Notes: generated by a model from the sequence alone, not told the origin. Shown: positions 32,795 to 42,086, counted from the first letter of the stretch. The stretch: DNA of 64,000 nucleotides from Lactobacillaceae bacterium (GCA_031289615.1 JAITPD010000047.1:1-64000); one strand, 5' to 3'. A program made the numbers and translations.

Positions 32795-32880
32795 GTTCCT
32801 ATAGGCCTTTGCCAATGTGTAGGCCTATATGTTTGCCTAGACCTAGGTGTATATATAGGCCTATGGTTTATATAGGTGAT
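32795..32880. repeat. Iteron cluster ahead of the sortase operon
   Basis: TAGGCC, TAGGCC, CCTAGACCTAGGTGTATATATAGGCC-type units in 6-bp steps, ending with ATATAGGTGATTT, a motif also seen at 41.6 kb and, reversed, at 18.06 kb. It overlaps the presumed minus-strand promoter region of the 54-aa/sortase genes. Confidence 0.7.
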
Positions 32881-35163
32881 TTACTTGCCGGCTTTAGCAG
32901 TAAGTTCAGCGATATACGCTAACAAACTTTGGTTATGACCTTGGTTGGCATTCGCTAAACTCAAAGCATCGGACGTCTGTCCATTCATAATCAAAACTTT
33001 TCCAACTGCCAAGACACGAGCATCAGTTTGCAAATCTTGATTCTTAAAACTAGTGTCATAAACGCTCAACTTATTAGCTGCGATGTCCGTATCTAATGGC
33101 GTGTAATCTGTTGTGTCAGTAGTCGCTGTTTGCGCAGTTGGTGTTGTAGTTGTATCGGCTGACTTAGCTTTAGTGCTCTTTTGTAAAGTAATTTGCTTTG
33201 CTTGTAGTTCACTGACTTTGCCTGCCATCTCCTTCACATTGGCATCAGCCTTGGATAGTTGTGCTGCTTGTTGTTCAAAACTATAAGCACCACCAGCAAT
33301 CAATAGTAATGTTGCTGCTGAAGCAATCCCGATTCCAGCTGCTTTAACCCCAGACATGCTTGCTTTAGATACGTTAGCCTTAGCATTGTTTTCAGCTTGT
33401 AAATCTTCAATCCGCTTGTTCAAACGTGTAACTTCTTGCACTTGTTCTGGCGAAACAACATTTTGATTCAAGGTGCGAATCTCGGCTTGCTTACTAGCAA
33501 CTTCATTCTTTAATTGAGCGTTTGCTTCACCCATGGCATAAAGTTGATCTTGTAAATCACCAAAGCGTTCACCAGATTCATTTAAAGATTCATTTTTGTT
33601 GGCTAAGGTTAAGCGTTGATTTTCTAATTCCATTGCTTTTTGATGATCCATCGCATAAATCCTTTCTTGACGTTGCATTTCCTCACTTTGTGAATCAATT
33701 AATGCATTCATGTATTGAGCTGAGGCAGCTTTTAATTCAGTCATGATTGGATTTAAGGCTGCTTGTGCGTGTTGATTTGCTTCATCAATCATCGCTTGTT
33801 TATCGTTTTGAACTTGAGTTTGGACTTCAACAATCTTTTCAGCGTAGCGATCACGGCGAATATCAATATATTCTTGTTCAATCGCTACTTGCAGATTATC
33901 TCGTTTTGCTTGTGCTGCATTTTGAATCTTAGTAATTTCAGCGCGATGACGTTGGTCTTCTGCTTCTTTATCATCAAGTTCTTTTTGATCAAGCATGGCT
34001 TTACGTTCCACATACGCTGCATTCTTATCAACCTTTAGTTGCTCATCTACCTTAGTAGTAGTAACCTCGGCTACATTATTGTCGGCATCAAATGCTTTTA
34101 CATCGTTCAATAATTGGTTATTGCGTGTTTCTAACTCTTTGGCCAAACGCTCTTGCGCTGATGTGTTCAACGTTGCTTGAGCACTTAATCGTTGTTCATT
34201 GAATTGACGCTTTAATTCATTCAATTTGAAATCAACATAATCTGCACTGAGTTCATCAACCTGATTCAAGCGCTTAGTTTCAAGCTCTGGAATCTTAATA
34301 CCCGCATCATCAGTTGGAATTGATACCAGTGGTTCACTAGCAATTGGTGTGACAGGAGCGACGGGCAATACAGGACTAGAAACTTTTACAGGCTTTTCCA
34401 CAGGTTGTGCCACTGAAGTAACATCAACAGCTTGGCTTACTGGTTCAGCCACCACAGGAGTTTGAGTAGCTTCTGAAATAATTTCAGCTTGTTTTGGTGC
34501 AGGAACTGGAACTTCAACCGGTTCAGGATCAAGATCTTCTTCAATGCCAGTAACTCCAACTACGTCAACATGCTTTTCAGCTTGGAAATTCTTATTCCAA
34601 ACATTAGCTCCCGGATATTCAACAGAATCCATGACGTCAATTTGATAAATCTCATAGAATAATGGTCCGTATGCCTTTTCATACATCTTAAGAATGCTAT
34701 CGGTATACTCAGAACGAGCATCGTAGTCAGCTTCTGCTAAGGGCATGTTAAACATGTATTCAGCAATTACTTGTGGTAAATGTACAATCCGATCATTTAA
34801 AGTCACATCAATTGGATGACGATCTACAATTTCTTTTGCTGGTTGCACATTCTTTTTAGTCCGTGCACCAATTTGTGGGTAGTCGTATTCAACTAACGTC
34901 AATTGATCGAGTTTTAAATTATCGAACTTCATCCGCAGATTAATTAACAACCATTCAGTAAAGTACAAACTTGCAAATGGTTTGGTTTTATCGAAACTTT
35001 CAACTCCAGTTGTCTCAATCTGGTCTTCAGTTTCTTCTAGAATCTTGGACCAGATAGAATCTGTTTCAAACTTGGCGATAAATGCACTCAAATCAAATTG
35101 AAATTTGTCGTCGAGAATCATCTCATCGACTGGTGCACTTTTTTTACTAAATGGTAACTTCAT
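32881..35163 (-). CDS. 760-aa coiled-coil membrane protein of the transfer region
   Basis: From the ATG at 35163 (GAGGGA upstream). N-terminal globular domain at about 1-220, Pro/Val-rich linker at about 225-295, long Glu/Gln/Ala coiled coil at about 310-620, one TM at about 640-660 (GIGIASAATLLLIAGGAYSF), a second coiled coil and a Thr-rich, then helical, C-terminal 90 residues. No family recognised; size and position beside the sortase and polyvalent genes suggest a structural role in the transfer machinery or surface. It is preceded by the ACTTTT-N17-TTATnAT promoter-like motif. Confidence 0.65.
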   Translation of the reverse strand: MKLPFSKKSAPVDEMILDDKFQFDLSAFIAKFETDSIWSKILEETEDQIETTGVESFDKTKPFASLYFTEWLLINLRMKFDNLKLDQLTLVEYDYPQIGARTKKNVQPAKEIVDRHPIDVTLNDRIVHLPQVIAEYMFNMPLAEADYDARSEYTDSILKMYEKAYGPLFYEIYQIDVMDSVEYPGANVWNKNFQAEKHVDVVGVTGIEEDLDPEPVEVPVPAPKQAEIISEATQTPVVAEPVSQAVDVTSVAQPVEKPVKVSSPVLPVAPVTPIASEPLVSIPTDDAGIKIPELETKRLNQVDELSADYVDFKLNELKRQFNEQRLSAQATLNTSAQERLAKELETRNNQLLNDVKAFDADNNVAEVTTTKVDEQLKVDKNAAYVERKAMLDQKELDDKEAEDQRHRAEITKIQNAAQAKRDNLQVAIEQEYIDIRRDRYAEKIVEVQTQVQNDKQAMIDEANQHAQAALNPIMTELKAASAQYMNALIDSQSEEMQRQERIYAMDHQKAMELENQRLTLANKNESLNESGERFGDLQDQLYAMGEANAQLKNEVASKQAEIRTLNQNVVSPEQVQEVTRLNKRIEDLQAENNAKANVSKASMSGVKAAGIGIASAATLLLIAGGAYSFEQQAAQLSKADANVKEMAGKVSELQAKQITLQKSTKAKSADTTTTPTAQTATTDTTDYTPLDTDIAANKLSVYDTSFKNQDLQTDARVLAVGKVLIMNGQTSDALSLANANQGHNQSLLAYIAELTAKAGK

Positions 35164-35207
35164 AATTTCCCTCACTGCTTAAATTTATGTGAACAATATT
35201 TTCGCCT

Positions 35208-35240
35208 ATCATAAGTTGATTTTTAGTAATAACAAAAAGT
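35208..35240 (-). promoter_or_regulatory. ACTTTT-N17-TTAT motif, copy 1
   Basis: Minus strand TTGCTACTTTTT, 17 bp after ACTTTT, then AACTTATGAT. The same spaced elements lie ahead of the operons at 46.6, 52.1 and 63.6 kb. Candidate promoter or activator site of the 760-aa gene. Confidence 0.45.
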
Positions 35241-35289
35241 AGCAAGTTTTTTCGCCATATTTCGTTCACAACTTGAACATATTTAAAAA

Positions 35290-35325
35290 TCACCATTTAT
35301 GAAATTTTGAAAGATGGTGTTTTTT
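35290..35325. terminator. Bidirectional hairpin terminator
   Basis: CACCAT (35291-35296) pairs with ATGGTG (35314-35319), flanked by A-rich and T-rich runs. Confidence 0.55.
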
Positions 35326-35351
35326 AATTACTATCGATGTGATAACAAAAC

Positions 35352-35379
35352 AAAAACCATCAACATTTCTGTCAATGGC
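35352..35379 (-). terminator. Terminator of the PBECR4 gene
   Basis: On the minus strand CCATTGAC pairs imperfectly with GTTGATGG, followed by TTTTTG; 8 bp past the stop codon. Confidence 0.6.
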
Positions 35380-35386
35380 TTTCAAA

Positions 35387-37543
35387 CTAGATATTCAATT
35401 CTTTGTTTTGATTAATTTCTGGTCCGTTATCAATTTGCTGATCAATCTTTGGATATTCCTTAGTTAGTCTTTTTGAAATACTAGTAAACACGTCTTCATC
35501 ATTTTGGAGTGCACCAAGAAATTCAGATGGTGTAAACTTGTTACGTTCTGCAAATTCAGGTGACCAGATTTCGTTGAACGTCTCATTCGCTGAGAAACTA
35601 TCCAATGCTTCTTTTAAGCCCTTGGCAACTTCTTCTGGATGAACATTTTGATGAAGAATGAAAGGTTCATAGTCATCTGGATCATAAACAGATACCATAG
35701 AATGATTTGGCCCTTCAACATAGATCCCCATGTTCCCATCTGAGTCTGCTGAACGTTCACCATATTCTGCATTACCAAAATCAAGAGGATATTCGTCAAG
35801 CATTGCCGGAACTAAATATTTCGCAGCAACTGTCATATCAGATAAATCACGTTTCTCGTGAATTTCTGTCAGAAGCTTTTTAATATCCATCTTTGATTCG
35901 TTTTCTTGACCCCTGAATGACACAAATGTTGTATCATACCTACCACTTGATCGATTAAATTCAATAGGGCTCACATCAATTGCAGTCTTAGCGTTATTTT
36001 CATCTACTTCAGTGGCTGTAAGTGTAATGTCTTTTGGAAATCCATCTATATTGTCATCTTTATTAAACGACATGATAAGGTTATTTTCTTTATTGAGAAT
36101 ATACTCAACACCGTCTGGCAGTCTTTGTACTTGTGAGCTGTTTAGATAATCATAGAATTCATCAGTTGCCGCATCAAGTAAAATATCAGTCCTTGGCGTG
36201 ATTTCGTGTTTAACTGGTTCAATATTATCGTATGCTGTAGCAATACCAAGTTTGTTGAGCGATTCTTCAGAGAAACCACCGTGCTTAGTTATCAAGGCTG
36301 CCAGTTCATCGGCCTCAGGACTGAAGTGCTCAAAGTCTTCAACAAATATTTCATCACTGATTTCATAATCATATTCACCTACAGACATAAATGATAGCCT
36401 GAGGTTTGATCTGTCACCATCCGCATCAATATAAACGGATTGTTCCACAAATGTTTCGTCATTGAAGTACAAATCATTTTTTGAAGGATCCCCGATAGCA
36501 TGCTTTTCGTCGTCATCATGCGAGTGAGGCCAAGGATAGTAGTTTCCGCGGTTTGATAACATTTCCTGCCATGCAGTAACAGTGCTATCTAGCTTATTTT
36601 CATTTTGGGTCATTTTATTTCCTCCATTTCTACGTGCATTAATAATATTTGATATTGTTCCAAAGGGGCGTTCAAGTACTGGGTTAGCATATGGTACCGG
36701 ATTGATTTTGTTTTGAATATCAGAAACTAAATTAGTAATCATATCTAGCTCACTTAAATTACTAATTTGGTACAAATCATTTATTGCGAGAATTTTTACA
36801 AAATGTGGATTAGATTCCGATATTTGCATAACTGCAAGAATTTGTTTCTCTGGCAGGCTATCGTAAGTGCTGCGATTCGTTGTATTTAATATAGAAACAG
36901 GAATTGAGAAAGCATCTTTAATATCTCTTAACGCAATCAACATGTCATTAGGATTTTTCAATGCATTTTGGAAGTTCATATTTTGGGGTTGTTTAATGTT
37001 TTCAAAATCGCTTAAAATTGTGTTGTTAGTACCAGAAAGGTCTGTTATATTTTCTAACACTGCTAACTTTTGAAAAGTTGCTCCAAAATTGTGAACGAGA
37101 ATATCATTTTGCTTTGTATTACCATCCACAATATTAGACAGTGTTTGTTCTGCTGACATTCCGTCAAAATAGACACCAGATAAATGAGAAAATTGTCCTT
37201 TTTTAAATGTTACTGGTAAATCAACCAGGTTTTCTTCGTCTTTATAAATATAATGAACCGTAGTATTTGCTAAATTGCTTTGAAAATAATCGGCTGTGTT
37301 TTTCAGAATATCTGAAAATTGGTTTAGTTGCTCTAATTCACTAGTATTTATACTGTGGAAACCTTTTCTTAACACTGTCTTTTTATCCTTAGTTACGCTA
37401 TAATGTAAATAAGGATGTGTCGTGTTAAATGCTTGTCCGTTAGAGGATAAGGGGTAGCCATTGCCATCGGATGTTTCATCTGTAAATTCTGGCGTACTAA
37501 TTGACGACATGTCTTTTTGTTTGTCTTCATTATCGTTATTCAT
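35387..37543 (-). CDS. Polyvalent protein with N-terminal PBECR4-like nuclease domain
   Basis: 718 aa from the ATG at 37543 (GGAGGG upstream). Residues about 40-170 look like the PBECR4 domain of phage and conjugative-element polyvalent proteins (FSHLSGVYFDGMSAE, then FQKLAVLENI). The C-terminal 200 residues (from DLSDMTVAAKYL) are paralogous to the C-terminus of the neighbouring ART protein. PBECR domains belong to the Barnase/EndoU/colicin E5-like fold and may act as RNases in the recipient. An internal ATG at 36613 with a perfect SD could make a 408-aa C-terminal product. Confidence 0.7.
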   Translation of the reverse strand: MNNDNEDKQKDMSSISTPEFTDETSDGNGYPLSSNGQAFNTTHPYLHYSVTKDKKTVLRKGFHSINTSELEQLNQFSDILKNTADYFQSNLANTTVHYIYKDEENLVDLPVTFKKGQFSHLSGVYFDGMSAEQTLSNIVDGNTKQNDILVHNFGATFQKLAVLENITDLSGTNNTILSDFENIKQPQNMNFQNALKNPNDMLIALRDIKDAFSIPVSILNTTNRSTYDSLPEKQILAVMQISESNPHFVKILAINDLYQISNLSELDMITNLVSDIQNKINPVPYANPVLERPFGTISNIINARRNGGNKMTQNENKLDSTVTAWQEMLSNRGNYYPWPHSHDDDEKHAIGDPSKNDLYFNDETFVEQSVYIDADGDRSNLRLSFMSVGEYDYEISDEIFVEDFEHFSPEADELAALITKHGGFSEESLNKLGIATAYDNIEPVKHEITPRTDILLDAATDEFYDYLNSSQVQRLPDGVEYILNKENNLIMSFNKDDNIDGFPKDITLTATEVDENNAKTAIDVSPIEFNRSSGRYDTTFVSFRGQENESKMDIKKLLTEIHEKRDLSDMTVAAKYLVPAMLDEYPLDFGNAEYGERSADSDGNMGIYVEGPNHSMVSVYDPDDYEPFILHQNVHPEEVAKGLKEALDSFSANETFNEIWSPEFAERNKFTPSEFLGALQNDEDVFTSISKRLTKEYPKIDQQIDNGPEINQNKELNI
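36611..36627 (-). promoter_or_regulatory. Internal ribosome binding site inside the PBECR4 gene
   Basis: GGAGGAAATAAAATG inside the frame, almost identical to the gene's own GGAGGGAAATAAAATG at 37543. It would start MTQNENKLDS and yield a 408-aa protein without the nuclease-like domain. Confidence 0.55.
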
Positions 37544-37570
37544 TTTATTTCCCTCCAATTACTCCCACAG

Positions 37571-40144
37571 TTAAATGCTTTTATCCTTCTCCTGGTCAAT
37601 TTGAGGTGCAGCAATATCTAATACTGGCATTCCAAAATCACGGCTAATTTCATTCGCCTTATTCTCAAAGAATACTTGATCTTCTTGTAGCTCTTTCAGG
37701 TACTCATCAGCAGGATGATAATCTGCAAAAGTTGCGCCATACATATCAGGCTCTTGATCTTCATCATATAAACTTGCCATATTGTTAAATGTTTTGTTGG
37801 CGTCAAAATTTTCCAATTCACTAACAATTACGTCTGCTAATTGTCCAGGGTGAATTTGCTGCTCAAGGCCGATGCCATTATTTTCAGCGAAAAAGTCATT
37901 TGAATTATATACGGTTATTGGCGTTTGATCTTCACGCCCAATTTCCAGTGAATGTTCAACCTCATTTAAACCAGCGTCCAGAACAAATGCTTGATCTAAG
38001 CCATACATATCAGCCATTGGTTGCAACAAGTACTTAGTTGCAACTGTCATATCAGATAGATCTTGATATTTATTAGTTTTAATTAGCAATGCTCGAATTT
38101 GTTTTGATGAGTTGGTTGATTCGGTTATATGTTCAAATCCATACCTCTGCACGGGGTTTTGAATCATGAATGCTACTGCATTCGTTGATGTATCGAAGGG
38201 TTCATTAGCCGTGCCTGACGCATAAACATGAACTTTGTCGTTAAGTTTAAGATGGTTATCTTCCGAAGATCTGTTGTCATCCATTAACCAATCATGAATT
38301 TCAGCAGCCTTTGCTGTTAACAGTACATCCATTTGCGTTGTAATTTCAGGTGTTACAAGCTTCTTTTCTGATACTAAGTTGGCTTCAATTGATTCTTGCT
38401 TATTAAGCCTAAATGTCAATAATTCAGCAGTTGGTGCCTTAACATCAACCATCATTGCATCATTACCATAATATTCACGTGATACATTTCCAATTTCGTC
38501 AAGGTCCACACCATCTTTAAACATCCGATCTGACACTTGAGCTAATGCTGATTGAAGTTGATCTGGATCTTCTGCAATCCAACCTATTTGGTTTTCTTTT
38601 ATCTCATCACGTTCGTTCCAAGCTTGATCCGCAATATCGTATGCTAAGTCACCAAGGACCGCTTGTGAATAAGGATCAACTTTGAACACCTCCTTAATTT
38701 CTAAAAAATCTTCAGGCTCCCATGTTCCATTATCAATTTTTTCTGTTAGTTCATTTTTAAACTCAACCCACTTTTCACGATGTTCAGTGGTATTCAGTGC
38801 TGCTAACTGTTCATAAAATCCAAGCGTTTCTGGATATTGTTCAAGAATGTTATTCTTCAAGATTTTAGTAGGATCACCATTAGCAGTAATATCTCCCTCT
38901 TCACCATTCCAAGAATAAACTGGATCATCCGCTTTGCTCATATTGTCCTCCCACAAGCGAACACCAATATAGCCATCTTCATCTGGTTCTGCATCTGTTA
39001 CTAATCGCTCATGTTGTGAAACTGGAATGTCTTCAATCCCATCAGACTCCACAAACTGTTTAATTGTTTCATCAAACAGTTTGCGACCTGGTGTTTCAAA
39101 TACAACGCTATCTGGGATAATCTGTAATCCATCGGGTGATTCTTCAACAACTGGTAAAGTGGTCCTCCATTCATCAGTTGCTTCTTCCCGTGCAGTGTCT
39201 AGCTCATCATTGAACTGGTCACTAACACGTTCAACTTCAGCTTGAGTATTTTCATTGGTATGCTCCTCTAACCAGGCATCAACATCCGAATCCATTGCCC
39301 AACCAAACCAGTCTTCTAGGTCAGGACCAGGCATCGGATTGTCTGAAAATTCTGGTTCTTTGGTATACCAACCAACATAATTTTGAATTTCATCTAGAAA
39401 TTCATGTTCTTCAAGTGGGCCACCATAGTTCAAAACAAACTCGTCTTCTAGTTCTTCTGGAATGTGGCCAAAATCATATGGCAAATCAAAATCATTTTTT
39501 TCAAAAACGGCTTTTTGACGAGCTGCAACTCTGTAATTTAAATTATCATCGTCATTGGATAGATCAACATACTTTGCCTCAGACATATCTGTAATCCTTA
39601 AATTAGCTGGATCAAAGACGACAATTTCTTGATCAATGACGCCATTGCCATTGTCATGCTTGGTAATTACATGCGTCCGGCCAAGCTTGGTCAATTCATT
39701 AGCAACCAAATCTCCACTTCGACCTGTTAAATTATGAAGTTCATTAACAATATCAATGTCACTTGCATTACCTAACAATTGATTGGCCAGATCATATGTC
39801 AAGCCATGATTAATCGCACTCCATTCCTCAGTGGTATTTTCAAAAAAATCTGACAACAAATATGGATACCCATCTTCTTCAATCTGGCGCATTGTAATGC
39901 CTTGTACGATTGATTGAATATCATTGGGGGATAAAGTGCGTTCTGTTCCCGAAATTGAATCCTGCAAGTTTGCCCGTACTTCATAAACATACCCATCCTC
40001 ATGCTCCGAGTATGCATATGCTCGCGTCATTGAATCGGTTAAATACGTTCCAAAACCATTTTGTCGACCGGAACGGGCCTCATATTCGTTATTAAATGAA
40101 TCAAATTTTGTTGGACTACCATGATATAGTGTTCGTGTTGTCAT
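37571..40144 (-). CDS. Polyvalent protein with N-terminal ADP-ribosyltransferase-like domain
   Basis: 857 aa. N-terminal ART-PolyVal-like domain: TLYHGSPTKFDSF (4-16), GFGTYLTDSMTRAYAYS (about 30-47), VYEVRAN near 53 and a late EIVVFDPANLRI. The middle (about 230-620) is acidic and contains undefined repeats; the C-terminus (from DLSDMTVATKYL) matches the PBECR4 protein's end. Proteins of this type in phages and conjugative elements are thought to be delivered with DNA and to modify host defence or metabolism; that role is inferred here. SD GAGGT; the next gene starts 27 bp after its stop. Confidence 0.75.
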   Translation of the reverse strand: MTTRTLYHGSPTKFDSFNNEYEARSGRQNGFGTYLTDSMTRAYAYSEHEDGYVYEVRANLQDSISGTERTLSPNDIQSIVQGITMRQIEEDGYPYLLSDFFENTTEEWSAINHGLTYDLANQLLGNASDIDIVNELHNLTGRSGDLVANELTKLGRTHVITKHDNGNGVIDQEIVVFDPANLRITDMSEAKYVDLSNDDDNLNYRVAARQKAVFEKNDFDLPYDFGHIPEELEDEFVLNYGGPLEEHEFLDEIQNYVGWYTKEPEFSDNPMPGPDLEDWFGWAMDSDVDAWLEEHTNENTQAEVERVSDQFNDELDTAREEATDEWRTTLPVVEESPDGLQIIPDSVVFETPGRKLFDETIKQFVESDGIEDIPVSQHERLVTDAEPDEDGYIGVRLWEDNMSKADDPVYSWNGEEGDITANGDPTKILKNNILEQYPETLGFYEQLAALNTTEHREKWVEFKNELTEKIDNGTWEPEDFLEIKEVFKVDPYSQAVLGDLAYDIADQAWNERDEIKENQIGWIAEDPDQLQSALAQVSDRMFKDGVDLDEIGNVSREYYGNDAMMVDVKAPTAELLTFRLNKQESIEANLVSEKKLVTPEITTQMDVLLTAKAAEIHDWLMDDNRSSEDNHLKLNDKVHVYASGTANEPFDTSTNAVAFMIQNPVQRYGFEHITESTNSSKQIRALLIKTNKYQDLSDMTVATKYLLQPMADMYGLDQAFVLDAGLNEVEHSLEIGREDQTPITVYNSNDFFAENNGIGLEQQIHPGQLADVIVSELENFDANKTFNNMASLYDEDQEPDMYGATFADYHPADEYLKELQEDQVFFENKANEISRDFGMPVLDIAAPQIDQEKDKSI

Positions 40145-40241
40145 TATCTTTACCTCAATTTCTTTGATTGAGGCTAGTATCTAATGAATCCACGAATTTT
40201 CTATAAGTCGTAACGACCGCTAAATTATTATTATTAGTTAA

Positions 40242-40275
40242 TAAAACCCGCCAGCCAAAAATGGGCCAACGGGTC
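40242..40275 (-). terminator. Terminator after the first VirB8-like gene
   Basis: On the minus strand ACCCGTTGGCC pairs imperfectly with GGCTGGCGGGT, followed by TTTATT. It separates the T4SS gene at 40318 from the polyvalent genes. Confidence 0.7.
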
Positions 40276-40317
40276 TGTATTTATCATTTCTTGTTTGAAA
40301 ATATATATGTTTTTTAA

Positions 40318-40923
40318 CTAATCAGCAACTGCTACACTCGACGCCATTGGATATTCCGTGCCAACATAAGTGACATTACTGATTTTATTTAACTTGCGAT
40401 CATAAGTGACATTCCAAATCATTTGGCCAGTACTAGCACCTTTGTCTTTGAATTCACCTGTAAACTCCATTACGGTCAAACCACTAGTGGTAGAATCATT
40501 ACTGCTAGATGGATAGAAATCCACTGCTGTTGTCTTAACATGTAGTCCAGAGGTATCAATATAACTATTACCCGACACATCTTTATCACTCCCAAAAAGT
40601 TTTTTATTCTCCAATACAGCTGGGACCGCCACATTGGCCAACTTTTTAGTACGTGCATAATATTCAGTTGAAGTTCCATATGTTTCATACACAGTAAAAA
40701 ACTTATTGATCAACGGTTGTGCTAACTGAATCGTTGTTTGTTCACTCGCCTTAACCTTGATCTTACTGTTAGTCTTTGGCAACTTCATTTTTAACGCTGT
40801 ATTTTTAGCCTGAATAGTCTTAACTTGTTGATTATTTGGTAGTGCCACGATCAATGCATAAGCTAAAGTCGTAATAGTAATTAACCCCAAAATACTAACT
40901 AGTACTAATTTCTTGATACTCAT
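40318..40923 (-). CDS. VirB8/NTF2-like conjugal transfer protein (a)
   Basis: 201 aa with an N-terminal TM (about 5-28) and an exported domain of about 120 residues whose end (TGQMIWNVTYDRKLNKISNV) has the beta pattern of NTF2-like VirB8/TcpC domains. Such proteins assemble the T4SS core at the outer face of the membrane. Its ATG overlaps the stop of the upstream paralog-like gene by 4 bp. Assignment rests on architecture and context more than on motifs. Confidence 0.6.
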   Translation of the reverse strand: MSIKKLVLVSILGLITITTLAYALIVALPNNQQVKTIQAKNTALKMKLPKTNSKIKVKASEQTTIQLAQPLINKFFTVYETYGTSTEYYARTKKLANVAVPAVLENKKLFGSDKDVSGNSYIDTSGLHVKTTAVDFYPSSSNDSTTSGLTVMEFTGEFKDKGASTGQMIWNVTYDRKLNKISNVTYVGTEYPMASSVAVAD

Positions 40924-41504
40924 TCTGCTACCCCCTTTTCAACCTTTAATTCCGAAATCTGAAACGATTGAATTTGTTGGCCCTTTGGATCATACGACAC
41001 ATGAATGTACTTAGTATTTGTATAGCCACCTGAAGTTGCATCAAAAGTACCAAAAGCTTTAATCAAGTCACCCGTGTCCTCATAATGAATATTAAAGTTT
41101 GATAACTTAGTTGCTGTCGTTGAAGTACTATCTGCGGCCTTAGCAAATATTTGTGGCGTTGAAGAAGCCACTTCATCTGAAACATGCAACTTTAATTGTT
41201 GTTGTTTGGTCATCGTTTTCCTAGTTGCGCCTAATTGAGTCGCTGTTTGTAACCAATTCTCTACCAACGTATTGACTTTTTTATAAGCAGGCAAAGTGTT
41301 GTTAACTGAAACCGCTTTGCTATCCTGCTTTGTTGGCTGTACTTTTGCAGTACCATTCAACACCGATTGTGTGACCTTTAACTGCTGTTTAGCGTTGCTT
41401 AATTGATTATGTGAATTAAACACAAAACCCAATCCAACCACCGTGACAATAGTAAACACTCCAATTGCGACATTCCCTAGCCGATTAATACTTGCCTCAT
41501 TCAT
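40920..41504 (-). CDS. VirB8/NTF2-like conjugal transfer protein (b)
   Basis: 194 aa; N-terminal TM (about 11-30), coiled-coil, then an exported domain ending HVSYDPKGQQIQSFQISELK. Same design as the downstream protein, so the two may form a heteromeric pair. It starts a transcription unit downstream of iterons and a 47-bp palindrome. SD AAGGGAG. Confidence 0.6.
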   Translation of the reverse strand: MNEASINRLGNVAIGVFTIVTVVGLGFVFNSHNQLSNAKQQLKVTQSVLNGTAKVQPTKQDSKAVSVNNTLPAYKKVNTLVENWLQTATQLGATRKTMTKQQQLKLHVSDEVASSTPQIFAKAADSTSTTATKLSNFNIHYEDTGDLIKAFGTFDATSGGYTNTKYIHVSYDPKGQQIQSFQISELKVEKGVAE

Positions 41505-41529
41505 ACTCTTGCTCCCTTAGAATTGATTT

Positions 41530-41580
41530 TAAAACATGTAGGCCTATACCGAGGTATATATAAACCATGGGTAACATATA
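41530..41580. repeat. Degenerate iterons ahead of the VirB8-like pair
   Basis: TAGGCCTATACC, GAGGTATATATA and AACATATAGGTGATTT, sharing units with the other iteron clusters. Confidence 0.5.
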
Positions 41581-41619
41581 GGTGATTTGTCTCACTGTGA
41601 GACAAATCACCTATATGTT
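41573..41619. repeat. 47-bp perfect palindrome
   Basis: Two 23-bp arms around a single T, perfect. Contains CATATAGGTGATTTG and TCTCAC; the plus strand continues with TTTTTT, so it can act as a terminator on that strand. It overlaps the iteron-associated ATATAGGTGATTT motif and lies between the thioredoxin-like and VirB8-like genes. Confidence 0.95.
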
Positions 41620-41621
41620 TT

Positions 41622-42086
41622 TTACTTACCCTCTCCGTATAGTTTACGCCAATCAGACCAATCTAACTCAATCACTGAGGAAATCTTTTCGGCATTCGTC
41701 CCAGAATATAGTCGGGTGACCTCTCGATGCTTAACCTCGACAAATGTGGGAGTTTCAGTAATGTTAAATTCTTTAAAGTATTTATGCGTTTGCTTATCTT
41801 TATAATCAAGCACGACATAATTAACTTTAGGATAATTAGACTTACCAGTCTTTAACGACTTGACAACTTGTTTTTGGGCCCGCTTGCAATCAATGCAGCC
41901 CGTCTTATGGAAAATCAAGACTGAAATGCCCCGTTCTTTTGTTCTCGCCATCTTACTGGCTAATTCTGAATCAGGTGTGTTTGGATACCCATTTTTAGCC
42001 GTTGAGTTCAAAATAACAAACCCGACCCCTAAAACCATTAGCGTAGATAAGATCGACATGATAATTACTTTAATTTGATTGCTCAA
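41622..42086 (-). CDS. Membrane-tethered thioredoxin-like protein
   Basis: A 154-aa protein from a TTG start at 42086, chosen because GAGGGAG lies 7 bp upstream. N-terminal TM (about 3-27) and a thioredoxin fold with CIDC active site (HKTGCIDCKRAQ) and the cis-proline in TETPTFVE. It would act outside the membrane on disulfides, perhaps of the exported T4SS hydrolase (which has cysteines). Thioredoxin-like genes are common in Gram-positive conjugation clusters. It lies 47 bp after the hydrolase gene. Confidence 0.8.
   Translation of the reverse strand: MSNQIKVIIMSILSTLMVLGVGFVILNSTAKNGYPNTPDSELASKMARTKERGISVLIFHKTGCIDCKRAQKQVVKSLKTGKSNYPKVNYVVLDYKDKQTHKYFKEFNITETPTFVEVKHREVTRLYSGTNAEKISSVIELDWSDWRKLYGEGK

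Noticed and set aside
41573..41619. Palindrome considered as oriT
   Set aside because: No relaxase gene nearby and no recognisable nick-site motif; oriT is not supported.
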